Part shown: positions 48,201 through 55,724 of the stretch, piece after piece
How the letters are laid out: the number at the start of each line of letters is the position of its first letter
Position numbering within the stretch: the first letter of the stretch is position 1
Assembly (NCBI GenBank): GCA_900491605.1
Contig: UESW01004241.1
Location: 215,155 to 279,154 of the forward strand
Direction: 5' to 3'
Origin: Calamus simplicifolius
Lineage: Eukaryota; Streptophyta; Magnoliopsida; Arecales; Arecaceae
Length of the DNA stretch: 64,000 bases
Position numbers and translations under genes: made by a program
The notes under the pieces: model-generated
Seen by the model: the letters and a program-made list of their open reading frames with translations, nothing else
The model's database searches: none
Told to the model about the DNA's origin: nothing

Positions 48201-49111
48201 ATCATCAAAGTACTGTGATTTTTATTCATAGAATACTCAAATTCCCACGTGAAAATATAATATATCTTTGGATATAAATAAAAACTAAGTCGCAGTATAA
48301 TCAAATCAAATCAAATGTCGATCATAATTAGTCCACCATGATCTTTTCTACGCAATCTTGAAGCAAGAGAGAGGAAGATCGTATCCACGGAAAGAGAAGT
48401 ACGGACATGAGTGGCTGGATGTAGTGGCGTCGATTTTAATCGATTTCAGTAATTGATAACAGCATAAAGGGAACGGTTGTTCGCAGACTTCCTTAAAGCC
48501 AATTCTGACAGTCGTTTTGATTTATTAAAAAAAAAAAAACATACATATCAAGACCTGATCAATAGCAAATTCGACATACCTACTTCATGATCAGATCATA
48601 AGATGGTAGAGACATGAAGCTTACCTGGAGAGAATCCTGCGGAAACACAAACGAGAAGCCATCATACACCTCGCTCCTGGTGCGCTTCGATTCGAGCAGC
48701 GAGGGCTGGCCGATAGCGTAACCGAGTGCGAATCGTTCGCTACCAAGCAAGAACTCTTCTTGCTCTTCCCACCCTGCGGCGAGACGCATTTCCCTCGAGG
48801 CTTGGCTTTTCCACCGGAGGGGTTCCGACCGGGCCTTGGCCGGATTTTGAGGGGCCGGATCCTGAGGAATACCTTGAGATTATCGGAGGAGTCGGCAGCA
48901 TCGCGTTCGAAGGGTTTGGGGACGGTAGGAGGGATTTGGGAGGATCGGGCTGGAGGATCTCTCGGAGAGGGAAGGGGGTGACGCCAGCAGCGGCGGATGA
49001 CGAGGAGAAGCGATCCGGAGCGGTGGCGAATGGGGTTTGCTTTGCCCGCCGGGGAGGGTTTCGTCGCACCGTGGTGGGGGGACAGGGAGACGAAGCTGGG
49101 GGCGCATCCAT
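10562..49111 (-). CDS. KIN-6 family kinesin-like motor protein
   Basis: An ATP-driven microtubule motor of the plant KIN-6 group. Start ATG at 49109-49111 (MDAPPASSPCPPTTVRRNP, a family-typical N-terminus), stop TAA at 10562-10564. Exons in gene order: 49111-48625, 48006-47804, 40767-40644, 40549-40455, 37270-37135, 35113-35048, 34923-34861, 34585-34535, 25764-25682, 24332-24218, 20677-20620, 20477-20272, 17272-17015, 16099-16000, 15865-15756, 15581-15516, 15382-15286, 15191-15079, 14967-14881, 14799-14691, 14457-14348, 10926-10806, 10643-10562. Phases agree throughout except between 14348 and 10926, where one exon (length 1 mod 3) is still missing. Exons 1-9 encode the motor; the rest a coiled-coil and low-complexity tail ending in the conserved KPKRRLMPASAMLLREF block. 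Exon 1 has two single-base losses. The gene is about 38.5 kb because its introns are full of transposons. Confidence 0.88.
11675..13838 (+). mobile_element. Solo LTR 1 in a KIN-6 intron
   Basis: A 2,164-bp unit that begins TGTAACCCCCGG and ends GGGGCATGACA, giving TGT...ACA termini. The 5-bp duplication AAACT flanks it on both sides (11670-11674 and 13839-13843). The GC-rich part around 11,950-12,400 looks like the R/U5 leader seen in related plant LTRs. There is no internal gag-pol region and no second LTR beside it. The open frames of 83-107 codons in the GC-rich part are incidental. Confidence 0.85.
14348..17272 (-). CDS. KIN-6 tail exon cluster (nine exons)
   Basis: Nine short exons with consistent phases: 17272-17015 (QDSEREVGNLKESL, continuing into a Lys/Glu-rich heptad-like coiled coil), 16099-16000, 15865-15756, 15581-15516 (IETLDTAQLGSSPEDVQ), 15382-15286, 15191-15079, 14967-14881, 14799-14691 and 14457-14348. 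After the coiled coil the tail is Ser/Thr-rich and poorly conserved, so individual exon borders rest mainly on GT/AG sites and phase agreement. The acceptor of 14799-14691 is set by the frame: earlier AG sites give an immediate stop. Confidence 0.72.
14498..14582. repeat. 43-bp tandem duplication in a KIN-6 intron
   Basis: Two near-identical copies of a 43-bp unit beginning GCATCAAATTAAAACAT and containing TGTACAGGCCCAAATGATA. Confidence 0.8.
17985..19930 (+). mobile_element. Decayed RTE-type LINE, plus strand
   Basis: In broken frames I recognise parts typical of plant RTE LINEs: near 18580-18880 an endonuclease segment (LNRHMGN, HRGYGFKDRE, IIQHRLVFLDVC), near 19050-19180 the RT core region (VLVMDDL, VLVDETKIQINCKLEL), and near 19320-19400 the YIKCNFSKIRKRNE segment that follows it. 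The 3' end near 19,850-19,930 has the usual TCTTAAAAATTATGACCCCA type tail. Many stops and frame changes show a much older copy than the LINE at 49-55 kb. It lies inside the KIN-6 intron between 17272 and 20272, in the opposite direction to the gene. Confidence 0.75.
19238..19320 (-). mobile_element. Reverse-oriented RTE 3'-tail fragment
   Basis: This short stretch reads GTTAGAATTGGCTACATGAA on the plus strand, the reverse-complement form of an RTE 3' end; the same motif occurs at about 21640-21665 in the minus-strand RTE. It interrupts the plus-strand RTE copy between its RT and C-terminal parts, so it is either a nested insertion or a local rearrangement. Confidence 0.4.
20272..20677 (-). 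CDS. KIN-6 tail exons with coiled-coil segment
   Basis: Exon 20677-20620 (QDVGKSDTDGNDKHW) joins in phase 1 to 20477-20272, which encodes TKRLQESETSSVLN and then EWQKMKRNEEVMRNFAKAIW, ending VLKQYKQKLE in phase 0 before GTAATA. The second part is strongly charged with heptad-like spacing, consistent with a dimerising stalk helix. The plus-strand open frame over the same bases is antisense. Confidence 0.75.
21601..22294 (-). mobile_element. 5'-truncated RTE-type LINE with 16-bp target duplication
   Basis: Read on the minus strand, 22294 to 22044 encodes RTKTKYMKCNFS and ENFRYLGSIIQQEGEIGEDV, and 21847 to 21629 encodes RWFGHIQRRPLDAPVRKSD and GRGRPKLTW, which are the C-terminal part of RTE reverse transcriptases. 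The perfect 16-bp duplication TCAAGATCTCGATATC flanks it at 21585-21600 and 22295-22310. The endonuclease and most of the RT are absent, as expected for 5' truncation. It lies in the KIN-6 intron between 24218 and 20677, in the same direction as the gene. Confidence 0.9.
24218..25764 (-). CDS. KIN-6 exons at the end of the motor domain and neck
   Basis: Exon 25764-25682 encodes ILTVKPGEEDYRDTSFLLRQ and ASPYMKIK, the last helix of the motor domain; it ends in phase 2 and joins 24332-24218, which continues FHNLEEHANLHSQKRSTT and a basic HHKRRKF stretch. Both have GT/AG borders and the phases fit. The intron just upstream (34534-25765) is 8.8 kb and holds nested LTR sequences. Confidence 0.85.
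26947..29819 (+). mobile_element. Solo LTR 4 in a KIN-6 intron
   Basis: A 2,873-bp unit starting TGTAACCGCCCACA and ending GGGTGCCCACA. The 5-bp duplication CTCCT flanks it (26942-26946 and 29820-29824). The flanks are CT-rich, which weakens the match a little, but joining them gives a smooth CT-rich leader. No gag-pol is present. Like solo LTR 1 it starts TGTAACC, but the bodies are not clearly similar. Confidence 0.75.
30437..30474. repeat. (AT)n(GT)n microsatellite
   Basis: A short AT run followed by about 12 GT units. Confidence 0.9.
31420..31526. repeat. 55-bp tandem duplication
   Basis: Two almost identical copies of a 55-bp unit starting ATCCTTATGGATGATTCTAG, at 31420-31474 and from 31475. 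Confidence 0.9.
31561..31789. repeat. 46-bp tandem repeat, about five copies
   Basis: Units start AGTAGATTCATG and contain TTAGGGGATCTGACGGAG followed by TTTTACGCT. Copies begin at 31561, 31607, 31653, 31698 and 31744; the third is one base shorter and the fifth diverges at its end. The array lies in the 3' half of the older LTR-like sequence. Confidence 0.9.
31910..34534. other. KIN-6 intron sequence without recognised elements
   Basis: This is the gene-proximal part of the 8.8-kb intron between exons 34585-34535 and 25764-25682. It is AT-rich. I see no coding similarity, terminal repeats or tandem arrays in it. Confidence 0.6.
34535..37270 (-). CDS. KIN-6 motor exons with switch II
   Basis: Exons 37270-37135, 35113-35048, 34923-34861 and 34585-34535. 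The first starts by completing the switch I sequence SSRSQCIINI and contains switch II as DLAGAE (37176-37159), where most kinesins have DLAGSE. The next three encode GARLLESNFINNTSM, SLLEHQSNPKKPLQKHFKNS and LTRYLKDYLEGKKRMTL, the conserved helices before the end of the motor. All phases fit. Confidence 0.9.
36015..36052. repeat. (CT)n microsatellite
   Basis: About 19 CT units in an intron of KIN-6. Confidence 0.95.
37631..37846. repeat. GA-rich tandem repeat, three copies of about 70-80 bp
   Basis: Each unit is a GA microsatellite followed by a unique part containing ACTATGATACACTTGAGTAG and GATCACAGGCTAG. The GA part varies in length between copies and the unique part is nearly constant. 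Confidence 0.85.
37955..38144. mobile_element. MITE-like element with about 45-bp terminal inverted repeats, copy C
   Basis: The left end (ATTTGACTACATTTGAATGT then AATCAAGCTTAAAT, ending CATCTTCC) is the imperfect reverse complement of the right end (GGAAGATGATCGGATCCTAA then GGCTACATTCAAATATAG). The whole unit is about 190 bp with no coding capacity, the pattern of a MITE. A clear target duplication was not found. Related copies lie at 446-622 and 920-1135. Confidence 0.6.
38640..39282. mobile_element. hAT-type MITE with 8-bp target duplication
   Basis: A 643-bp non-coding element. Its ends read TAGTGCTGTTAAAAG and, inverted, TAGTGTTGTCAAAGG, and CTTGATGT is repeated exactly on both sides (38632-38639 and 39283-39290). 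An 8-bp duplication with short inverted repeats of this kind is characteristic of the hAT superfamily. It is AT-rich inside and carries GCGCCTTAGGC-type subterminal motifs. A second copy of the same length lies at 43931-44573. Confidence 0.88.
39667..39734. repeat. 34-bp perfect tandem duplication
   Basis: Two identical copies of a unit beginning AACTTTATTGTTGTACC. Confidence 0.9.
40455..40767 (-). CDS. KIN-6 motor exons leading to switch I
   Basis: Exon 40767-40644 encodes SYYLSMFEIYSEQGKGEKIL and continues to GLQE; exon 40549-40455 encodes VMVSNLVEAERLVACGMLKR and ends NSNYQ plus two bases, which with the next exon form the switch I SSRSQ motif. Borders are GT/AG and phases fit exon 47804 upstream and 37270 downstream. 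The long continuous frame over both exons is broken by the short intron at 40643-40550. Confidence 0.9.
42856..43926 (-). mobile_element. Solo LTR 5 (minus orientation) containing a GC-rich minisatellite
   Basis: A 1,071-bp unit with TG...CA termini: it reads TGTTGCTGCC at the left and CCATATCA at the right. The 5-bp duplication CTATC flanks it (42851-42855 and 43927-43931). Minus orientation is shown by the TATAAAAGG box at about 43096-43088, which places the minisatellite upstream in the U3 part. Its left (3') end has the GCAACA ending common in plant Gypsy LTRs. It lies in the 7-kb KIN-6 intron between 47804 and 40767. Confidence 0.85.
43381..43880. repeat. GC-rich minisatellite, unit about 30 bp
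   Basis: The unit is of the form GGCCGACACGGAGGTCGAG then ATGGGCC, repeated about 15 times. A higher-order pattern is marked by AAGGCCTAGACTGGCTG-type spacers near 43378, 43583, 43670 and 43768. Both strands are open over long stretches because the repeat lacks stop codons; the resulting frames (up to 182 codons) are repetitive and not genes. Confidence 0.88.
43931..44573. mobile_element. hAT-type MITE, second copy, its left end split by solo LTR 5
   Basis: The ends are CAGTGTTGTTAAAGG and, inverted, CAGTGTTGTCAAAGG; the length (643 bp) and interior match the copy at 38640-39282. Directly left is the CTATC duplication of solo LTR 5, whose last base is the MITE's first base. With the LTR removed, the MITE is flanked by AGCACTAT on the left (42847-42854) and AGCATTAA on the right (44574-44581), a 6 of 8 match. 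Confidence 0.8.
45076..46912 (+). mobile_element. Solo LTR 2 in a KIN-6 intron
   Basis: A 1,837-bp unit starting TGTAATGGCCTGGG and ending GGGGCGTGACA. AGTAA is duplicated exactly on both sides (45071-45075 and 46913-46917). A TATA box (GGGTATAAAAA) lies near 45173-45183, followed by a purine-rich leader with a long G run. No internal region is present. Confidence 0.92.
45263..45289 (+). repeat. Poly(G) run of 27
   Basis: An uninterrupted run of 27 G follows an A-rich stretch in the leader part of solo LTR 2. Given the deletion-type errors elsewhere in this assembly, its true length is uncertain. Confidence 0.9.
47804..49111 (-). CDS. KIN-6 first two exons with P-loop
   Basis: Exon 1 (49111-48625) encodes the N-terminal extension and DNLKVFLRIRPL, the first strand of the kinesin motor. 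Exon 2 (48006-47804) encodes QEVYEKVMNPLVLDFMGG and the ATP-binding P-loop GPTGSGKT at 47928-47905. Exon 1 is 487 nt where a multiple of three is required; one base is missing between about 48905 and 48960, and one near 48704 where CCCC would be expected in place of CCC. With both allowed for, the exon is 489 nt and every downstream phase fits. Confidence 0.9.
48625..49111 (-). other. Two single-base frame breaks in KIN-6 exon 1
   Basis: The start codon frame (MDAPPASS...) passes into the frame of DSSDNLKVFLRIRPL and then into that of SLLESKRTRSEVYDG, each time by loss of one base. The protein sequence on each side is conserved and uninterrupted in family terms, and the exon is GC-rich. Confidence 0.85.
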
Positions 49112-49467
49112 TGGGCTTGTCTCCCTCGCGCTCTCTCTCCGATGGGGATTTTCTTGGGTTTTGAGGGCTCTTTCGGGCTCCTCGGTTTTGAAGATTCAAG
49201 CTGCTAGTGGCGGGAAAAAGAAATGGTTTGGGGGTAGGGGTGCAAGATATTTCGAGGGCGCCGTAGCCCATGGGTCTACTCTACAGGCTGCCATATCCAT
49301 GGAGCGAGCTCGATGGCCCGAACCGGGTCCGATGAATAAATTGGAGGTGCCACTTGAGTGGGTGCATGAATATTTGATATACCAGTTCAGATCACAAAAC
49401 CCGACCTCCGAATTCAAATCAGATTCCAAATTTTATAACGCAACTATCAACTATATCTTGACTTCCA
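49112..49467. promoter_or_regulatory. Promoter-proximal region of KIN-6
   Basis: Only 356 bp separate the KIN-6 start codon from the 3' end of the L1 LINE, so the core promoter and 5' untranslated region must lie here or begin within the LINE. The stretch is moderately GC-rich near the start codon and AT-rich near the LINE. I see no convincing TATA box. Confidence 0.5.
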
Positions 49468-49548
49468 TTTTTTTTTTTTTTATTGAAAACAAACGGGCGA
49501 TCACACAAGTCGAGCATGAGTCAGCCCAGTTAGATCAGAATACAAAAT

Positions 49549-52500
49549 TTACTGCAAAGGAGCAGGGCAGGGGTCACCCGGAGACAAGATCCAAGGGCCA
49601 GAAAGCAGAGCCACAGAAGCAGCAACCCAATCCGCTGCCGAGTTGGCTTCGCGAAATATGTGCCTGGTCTGGACGCATTCAATCTCCCGCAGAATTGCCC
49701 AAATATCCAACAAAATAGGATTAGAAAGAGCAGGAGGGCAATTCTGCATCTGAATCCAAGAAATAACCGACATGAAGTCGCCCTCAATGCAAAGCCTCTG
49801 AGCATGAAGAACCCGAGCAGCATAAGAAATACCCGCCCAAGCCGCTTGAAGCTCAGTCATGGGGACAGAGGAGTCAAGAGTACCAAAACCTCCCGCCGCC
49901 AAAAGGTCACCAAGAGGACTTCTGATAATAAACGCGGAACCTGCACTTCTACCACGGACACTCCCGTCAAAATTGACTTTGATAAACCCTGGAGGGGGGG
50001 CTCCCATGAGATAAAAACCGTATGCCGGTTCGCTGCCGGAGCAGCAGGGGATCCCCAGTGGCCAGAGATATCAAAACCAATACGAGCACAGTCCGCCGCC
50101 AATAATCTGATCTTCCTAGCAATTTTATAAAGAGAGATAGTGTCCTCAGAGAAAATAAGCTGGTTTCTAGCTAGCCAAATCTGATAAGCTGTGACAGCCC
50201 AGAGACCTTTCTTATACTGAGGGCACCTCCGAAGGTCCAGAAGGAAAGAAGAAAGTAGGGAGCCCGAGCCATTATGTCTGACCGGATATCCCATCATAAG
50301 CCAGACTCGTCTAGCAGTGGGGCAGATGAAAATAGCATGTTCAATAGATTCCTCCTCTAAGCTGCATAGCGGGCAAATCGACTGAATAGGAAGACCCCTC
50401 CGAGATAGGAGAGCACAGGTAGGAAGAGAGCTCCACAGAAGCTTCCAGATAAATAACTGAACTCTAGGAATAGTAGGAAGCTTCCAAATCCACGCTGCGT
50501 CCTCTAGGCACTGAGGCTGGGGTCTAAACATCATCATCAGATCCCTGGTCGGAGCCTTAGAGAGACAGGATCTCTGCCAGAGTCTAGCATCAGAAGATCG
50601 ACCCGGAAGAAGCGGCATCGATAAAATCCGCCGGGCAAGCTCAGCACCAAATAATCTGGTCACCGAGGGGATATGCCAAGCAGGAGGGTCTGAGGAGATC
50701 AAGTCCTTAACCCTTAAACTGGGAGGGGTCTCAATACTGATAAAGGAGGGCCACCGAGAGAGAGGAAGCTCAGAAATCCAGGTATCCTGAATAACATTAA
50801 TCGAAGAACTGTCTCCGATCATCCAGGAGATATTGTCCAAGATAGCCTGACCATAGCAACAGACCTCCTTCCAAAAAGAGGAACAACCCTGAGGAGCAGA
50901 TATCTGCATAGCAGCCGACCATTCTCCATATCTAATACGCATCAGAGAGCTCCAGAGACAATGTGGCTCAAGAAGAAATCTCGAAGCATGTCTGGCAATA
51001 AGGGCTTTCCTTCTAACAATCAAAGACGGGATACCGAGACCACCTTCACCGATAGGCATGCAGACCAAATCCCAGGATAAGAGGTGAATCCCATGACCTT
51101 CCTGACCAGAAGCCCAAAGGAAATCACGGAAGCATCTCTCGATCCTTTTCAGACAAGTAATCGGAATGGCAGTATTCGACAGGATATGCAGGGGAAGAGA
51201 GGAAAGAACTGATCGAATAATGGTAACTCTAGCCATCATCGAAAGACCAGTCACCTGCCATCCCTCAATGCGCTGGTGCACCCGTCTCTCGATCTCGGAG
51301 AAGTCAGAGCAACGGGGGCATCTCCCCATTATAGGGATCCCCAAATACATAAATCTATCAGTCTGAGTGGAGATACCCGACAACCTGATGATGGCTTCTC
51401 TAGTGGATCTAGAGGTCTTCAGGCTAAAACAAATAGAAGACTTTAGAGAATTGACCTTCTGACCTGAAGCCTGGCAGTAGTTCTGTATAATAGAATGAAA
51501 GGAAGCCGCATTCTCAATAGAAGCAGGCCTAGGAGGATACAGTCATCAGCAAACAGGAGGTGGGAAACAAAGGGGCCCTCAGAACCAGCTATAACTGGGG
51601 CAATCCGCCTGTCTTGCTGAGCCTGACGTAAAGCACGAGAAAGATTATCAGCAGCCAAGATGAACAGCAAAGGAGATAAGGGGCAACCCTGCCTGAGACC
51701 AACACTAGAGTGGAAGAAATCAGTCGGGTTACCATTGATGATTAGAGAAAAGGAGGGCTTGTGAATGCAAGCCAAAATCCATTCTATAAATAATTCATCA
51801 AACCCGAACTCCAGAAGAGAGCGGTACAAAAAAACCCAGCTCATTCTATCATAAGCACGCTCCATATCGAGCTTAACAGCCATAAGACATCGTCTGACCG
51901 GAGCTCTTTGAAGAGCATGCATGAACTCCTGAGCAATAAGAACATTGTCCGAAATAGACCTCCCTCTAATGAAAGCCCCCTGCTCCTCCGATATGAGACG
52001 AGGAATCACCAGACAAAGGAGGCGAGCTAAGAGACGAGCACAGATTTTATACAATGTAGTGCAGAGGCTAATGGCCGAAAGTGCTGCGGAAGAGAAGCAT
52101 CCACTCTCTTAGGCACCAAGGTAATGAAAGTTCGATTCCATTCAGAAGGAATGTGTCGATCGCGGAAAACATCCTGAATAGCTTGGACCACCTCCTGACC
52201 AACAATATCCCAGTAGTGCCGAAAGAAAAAAGGCGGAAACCCGTCAGGCCCAGGGGCCTTATTCAGACCAAGCTCCCACAGGGCCGCCCTAATCTCGTCG
52301 CAGAGATCGGTCTAACAAGCATATCATTGTCCAGAGAGGAAACCTTCCTAGAATCCGGAACCTGCATAACCGGGTCCCCATCACCAGAAGAGTCAGCCCA
52401 TCGAGCCCGAAAAAAATGAAGAAGAAGGTCTCTGATAGAGTGGAAATCCTCCCGAGTATGCCCCCCTTCATCAACAATCCTCCGAATCCGATTGGCAGCT

Positions 52501-53618
52501 CTCCGCTTGAGAGTGGCCTGATGGAAGAATCTGGTGTTACAATCCCCATCACAAATCCACTGAGCCCTAGATCTCTGCCACCAAAACATCTCCTGCTGCC
52601 GCAAAAGGGAGTGGTGCCGAGCCAGCAAATCCCTAAGGAAAGAGAGATCCGAGTCGCCAAAAAACCTTCGTAATCCTCCTTAGCCTGCAGAATATTAATA
52701 TATTTTCAACCTGCTCCACTTGTCTAACCAGATCCCCCACCTCATTCCTATTCCATCTGGATAGTCTGTGTCTGGCTATCTTAAACCGACGAGATAACCG
52801 ATAGACAGCATTACCCCTAACAGGAATATGCCAGATCTGAGAAATAATAGAACGAGCAGCTGAAAGACCAGTCCAAAACTGCTCAAATCTAAATTGCTTC
52901 CGCATAATATGATCAGCCTCCGTAGAAATCAAAATAGGGCAATGGTCAGAAGCAATCCTAGGAAGATGCGTGACAGTAACCATAGGGTATCTTTGGAGCC
53001 ATTAGGGAGTGGCCAAGGCTCTATCAAGTCTCTCCCATACTCGAGCAGACCCCTGCCGATTATTGCACCAAGTGAATTGGGATCCCGAGTACCCCATATC
53101 CATAAGCCCTGAAGAGCCGATGAACGTTCTGAATTCGTTGATATCAGCTGAGCCTGAAACCCGTCTGCCTCCACGTTTTTCATTAGCCTCAGTGATACAG
53201 TTGAAATCCCCCGCAACAATAGACGGCACACCTTGAGCAAGGAGGGAAAGCAGTTCAGACCAAAGAATTCTTCTCTCCCGATAGTCCGTGCTAGCATAAA
53301 CAGCCGAAAGAAACCAAGGGGCAGAAGATCCCTCAGAGATCATGAGACCGATATGCTGGTTGCACTGATGAAAATTATCAATCCTGACAGCAGAGGTGCG
53401 CCATATTGCCAAGATACCCCCCGACAGACCTTCAGCCTCCACAGCATAAGATGACAAGTGCGGGCAATTTGTCTACGAAAACGGAGAAGACTATCCCCCG
53501 AGAGTCTGGTCTCCAAGAGGACACATATATCAAAGTGGTGTAATTGCAATAATCTACTGAAGGAGGCTCGGAAAGAAGGCTTTCGAGCTCCTCTTGCATT
53601 CTATAGTAAAATCTTCAT
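49549..53618 (-). pseudogene. LINE ORF2: endonuclease, reverse transcriptase, RNase H (broken)
   Basis: ORF2 makes the nicking and copying enzyme of target-primed reverse transcription. It starts at ATG 53618-53616, directly after the ORF1 stop. Visible parts in order: endonuclease (LLETRL, SIVAGDFNCI, SDHCPIL), RT (QGAFIRGRSISDN, KLDMERAYD, GLRQGCPLSPLLF, LLFADDCILL near 51550), a zinc-finger region (CPLCSLEEESIEH) and RNase H (VNFDGSVRG, EANSAADWVA). Breaks by one lost base lie near 53460, 52690, 52640, 52310, 52050, 51520 and 50005. A TAG at 53603-53601 replaces the Trp of the usual WNARG motif, and a TAA lies at 53004-53002. The two nonsense changes are substitutions and are probably real, so this copy is unlikely to be active. 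Confidence 0.9.
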
Positions 53619-55280
53619 TTATAGGATAGAGAAAGATGGGATCCCTCCTTGATCCTCTATCATATCACTATCAACAATACCCCTATTCAACTGAGGGCCG
53701 TCGTCAGGCTTCAGTAAAGGGTTGATCAGCATTCCATCCGAACCTGGATCAGACACATCTAAACAGGAAGACTGTGCCTGAGAAAAGGAACCAGGGCTCA
53801 ATCCCTTAAGTTCACCAATAGCATCAGTCAGAGGAAGACCGGCCCCCCCAGCAGCTTGGACCCTCACCGCCTCCTGGGCACCAACCTGAACACACGGGAC
53901 CTGATCCGACTGGCTTGGACAGAAGCAACTCACCTCATTCTTTTTGGAGAGTGGAACTTTCCCTTTTCCCTTCCTCTTATCAGATTTGGATAAAGTCCTA
54001 GGAGCCAGGGAAACCTCCGATCTAGCACGCTTAAGGGGACCAGAGCATGCATCCCTACACCCCAATTGACCATCATCATAAGCCACTGAATCTAGAGAGG
54101 AGAAAGGGTTATGGATCATAATTGGGTTCAATTCGGAATTCAGAGAGCTCAGATTATCAGCTGCTTGAAAGTTCAGACCTGGAGCCTTTGAAACGGCACG
54201 CAGGTCCTGAACCGGCACGGGGTCATTTCCTTTGACCAAGCCATCCTCTTCCTCCCCAGGGCGCGACACCACAGCTACTGACCTTGATGCCGAACGCGAA
54301 GACGAGGAGGACCTCCGGCGAGCAAGCTTAACCGGAGCTGTCCACCCTTCAGCTGATACACCAGCAACCGAAGCGAGCCCCTTCTTCACCGCCAGAGACG
54401 ATGAACCAGAGCCAGGGGATGAAGACGAAGCCGGCACCGAAGTCTTCCCCTTCACCACCGACTGGGGAATAGAAGGAACCGCCCGCTTCCGGATAGCCAC
54501 CAGCCACGGTCCAAACATGGAAGTGGAAACAGAGCCAACGCCATCAGGATGATCCGACTGGGAACAGGGGCCATCCAAATGCAGAGAGGCACATCTCCAG
54601 CAGACACCCTTCAAGCTTTCATACACGAAGCTTTGCCAAAACGGTTGAAAGATCCCCTGAATCCGAGTGCCTGGCCGGAGAGGGCAACACAGGTCGACGC
54701 GAAGACAGGCCCTCGCATAACCCCCCCGAGATTTCGCCAAGGTAGCCGCATCAGCACAGACGAAATCACCAGCTGATATTAGAATGGATCTGAGAAATTC
54801 TTCCTTCCAGAACTCAAGAGGCAGAAGCGGCAGTCGCACCCATACCAGAGCAGACGAAACGGAGTCCTCCGCCGGAGTAAACTCCGGCCTCCACGGCTCC
54901 GTGCCAACCACCTGACCATTGATCACCCATGGACGCTGCAGAACCAGGCTGCAAGCTTCTTTGGATTCGAATCGGAAAACATGGCATCTAAATGCCAGAG
55001 AAATGGGGACGATGGTGCCAGAGATTCCAGCTCGCCTGAATTCCCTGACGAAGGCTTCAGCAGGAATCCAACGGTGGAACGACCGAACAATCACTGTCGT
55101 CTGCTGCCAGCCCAACACCTCCGCTTCAAGCTCCGCCGCCGGAACTTTGATCACCTCCGGGAACGACGCCTGCAGCATCTTCACAGCAGCTGGCGAAGGG
55201 GACTCTGTCATCCAATGGAATCCAGATGTCGACGTCCTCCTCCCAGGCATCCGGCTACCTTCAGCCAAATTAGAGGCCAT
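53619..55280 (-). CDS. LINE ORF1: nucleic-acid-binding protein (DUF4283 type)
   Basis: ORF1 proteins of plant L1 elements bind the element RNA. The frame is open from 55349, but MASNLAEGSR at 55280 is the more likely start because the preceding 23 residues are a Leu-rich run out of character. Near residues 50-190 it resembles the DUF4283 domain found in plant LINEs, followed by a zinc knuckle CWRCASLHLDGPC (CX2CX3HX4C). The remainder is Ser/Lys-rich. This 1.66-kb frame has no break, unlike ORF2. It ends TAA immediately before the ORF2 ATG (TAAATG). Confidence 0.85.
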   Translation of the reverse strand: MASNLAEGSRMPGRRTSTSGFHWMTESPSPAAVKMLQASFPEVIKVPAAELEAEVLGWQQTTVIVRSFHRWIPAEAFVREFRRAGISGTIVPISLAFRCHVFRFESKEACSLVLQRPWVINGQVVGTEPWRPEFTPAEDSVSSALVWVRLPLLPLEFWKEEFLRSILISAGDFVCADAATLAKSRGGYARACLRVDLCCPLRPGTRIQGIFQPFWQSFVYESLKGVCWRCASLHLDGPCSQSDHPDGVGSVSTSMFGPWLVAIRKRAVPSIPQSVVKGKTSVPASSSSPGSGSSSLAVKKGLASVAGVSAEGWTAPVKLARRRSSSSSRSASRSVAVVSRPGEEEDGLVKGNDPVPVQDLRAVSKAPGLNFQAADNLSSLNSELNPIMIHNPFSSLDSVAYDDGQLGCRDACSGPLKRARSEVSLAPRTLSKSDKRKGKGKVPLSKKNEVSCFCPSQSDQVPCVQVGAQEAVRVQAAGGAGLPLTDAIGELKGLSPGSFSQAQSSCLDVSDPGSDGMLINPLLKPDDGPQLNRGIVDSDMIEDQGGIPSFSIL

Positions 55281-55724
55281 AGGAAGGGAGGGAATGACGA
55301 AGAGAAGAAGTAAGAGAAGCCGCAGCAACAGGGACGAAGAAACTGGCAACGATCGAGGAAGAAGGATACGAAAGCACGAATCTTAAAGCAAGAGCAAGAA
55401 AAGAACCGGGGCACTAAGGCGCACGATTCTTAAAGTATGCAAAACGATTCTTAAAGCTTAACTTGGAAATCTTGACTTTCACTTGATAGATATATATATA
55501 TTTTTTTTAAAAAAAAATTGAATGAAAAATTTTGGGACGCGCATTAAGGGCCGATAGGCCCAGGCTACAAGCCCACCATCTGAGTAGGCTCGGCTAATTA
55601 ACTTTCTTGAGCGACTAAAATTAACAAACCTCTCATTATTTTAACAAAGATGGCTTCATCATATTGTTTTATTTTCTTGGGTACAGGCTTTGGTTTTCGA
55701 CGGTCCAGCATGAGTTCCGAGTGG

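Larger units (their letters stand above)
49468..55468 (-). mobile_element. L1-type LINE, apparently full length
   Basis: A 6.0-kb element. Its 3' end is the poly(A) tail seen as 14 T on the plus strand (49468-49481), and its 5' end is near 55468. A 13-bp duplication with one mismatch flanks it: ATCTTGACTTCCA at 49455-49467 and ATCTTGACTTTCA at 55469-55481. ORF1 and ORF2 are both present. ORF2 has seven single-base losses and two nonsense changes. The 3' end points at the KIN-6 promoter, 357 bp away from the start codon. Confidence 0.93.

Noticed and set aside
48625..49111. KIN-6 as a pseudogene because of two frameshifts in exon 1
   Set aside because: The other 22 exons placed are open and in phase, and both breaks are single-base losses in a GC-rich exon.
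48726..49718. A 330-codon plus-strand frame
   Set aside because: It is antisense to KIN-6 exon 1 and runs on into the 3' end of the LINE; it matches no family I recognise.
54919..55386. Plus-strand frames of 110-155 codons
   Set aside because: They are antisense to LINE ORF1, which has domain support.
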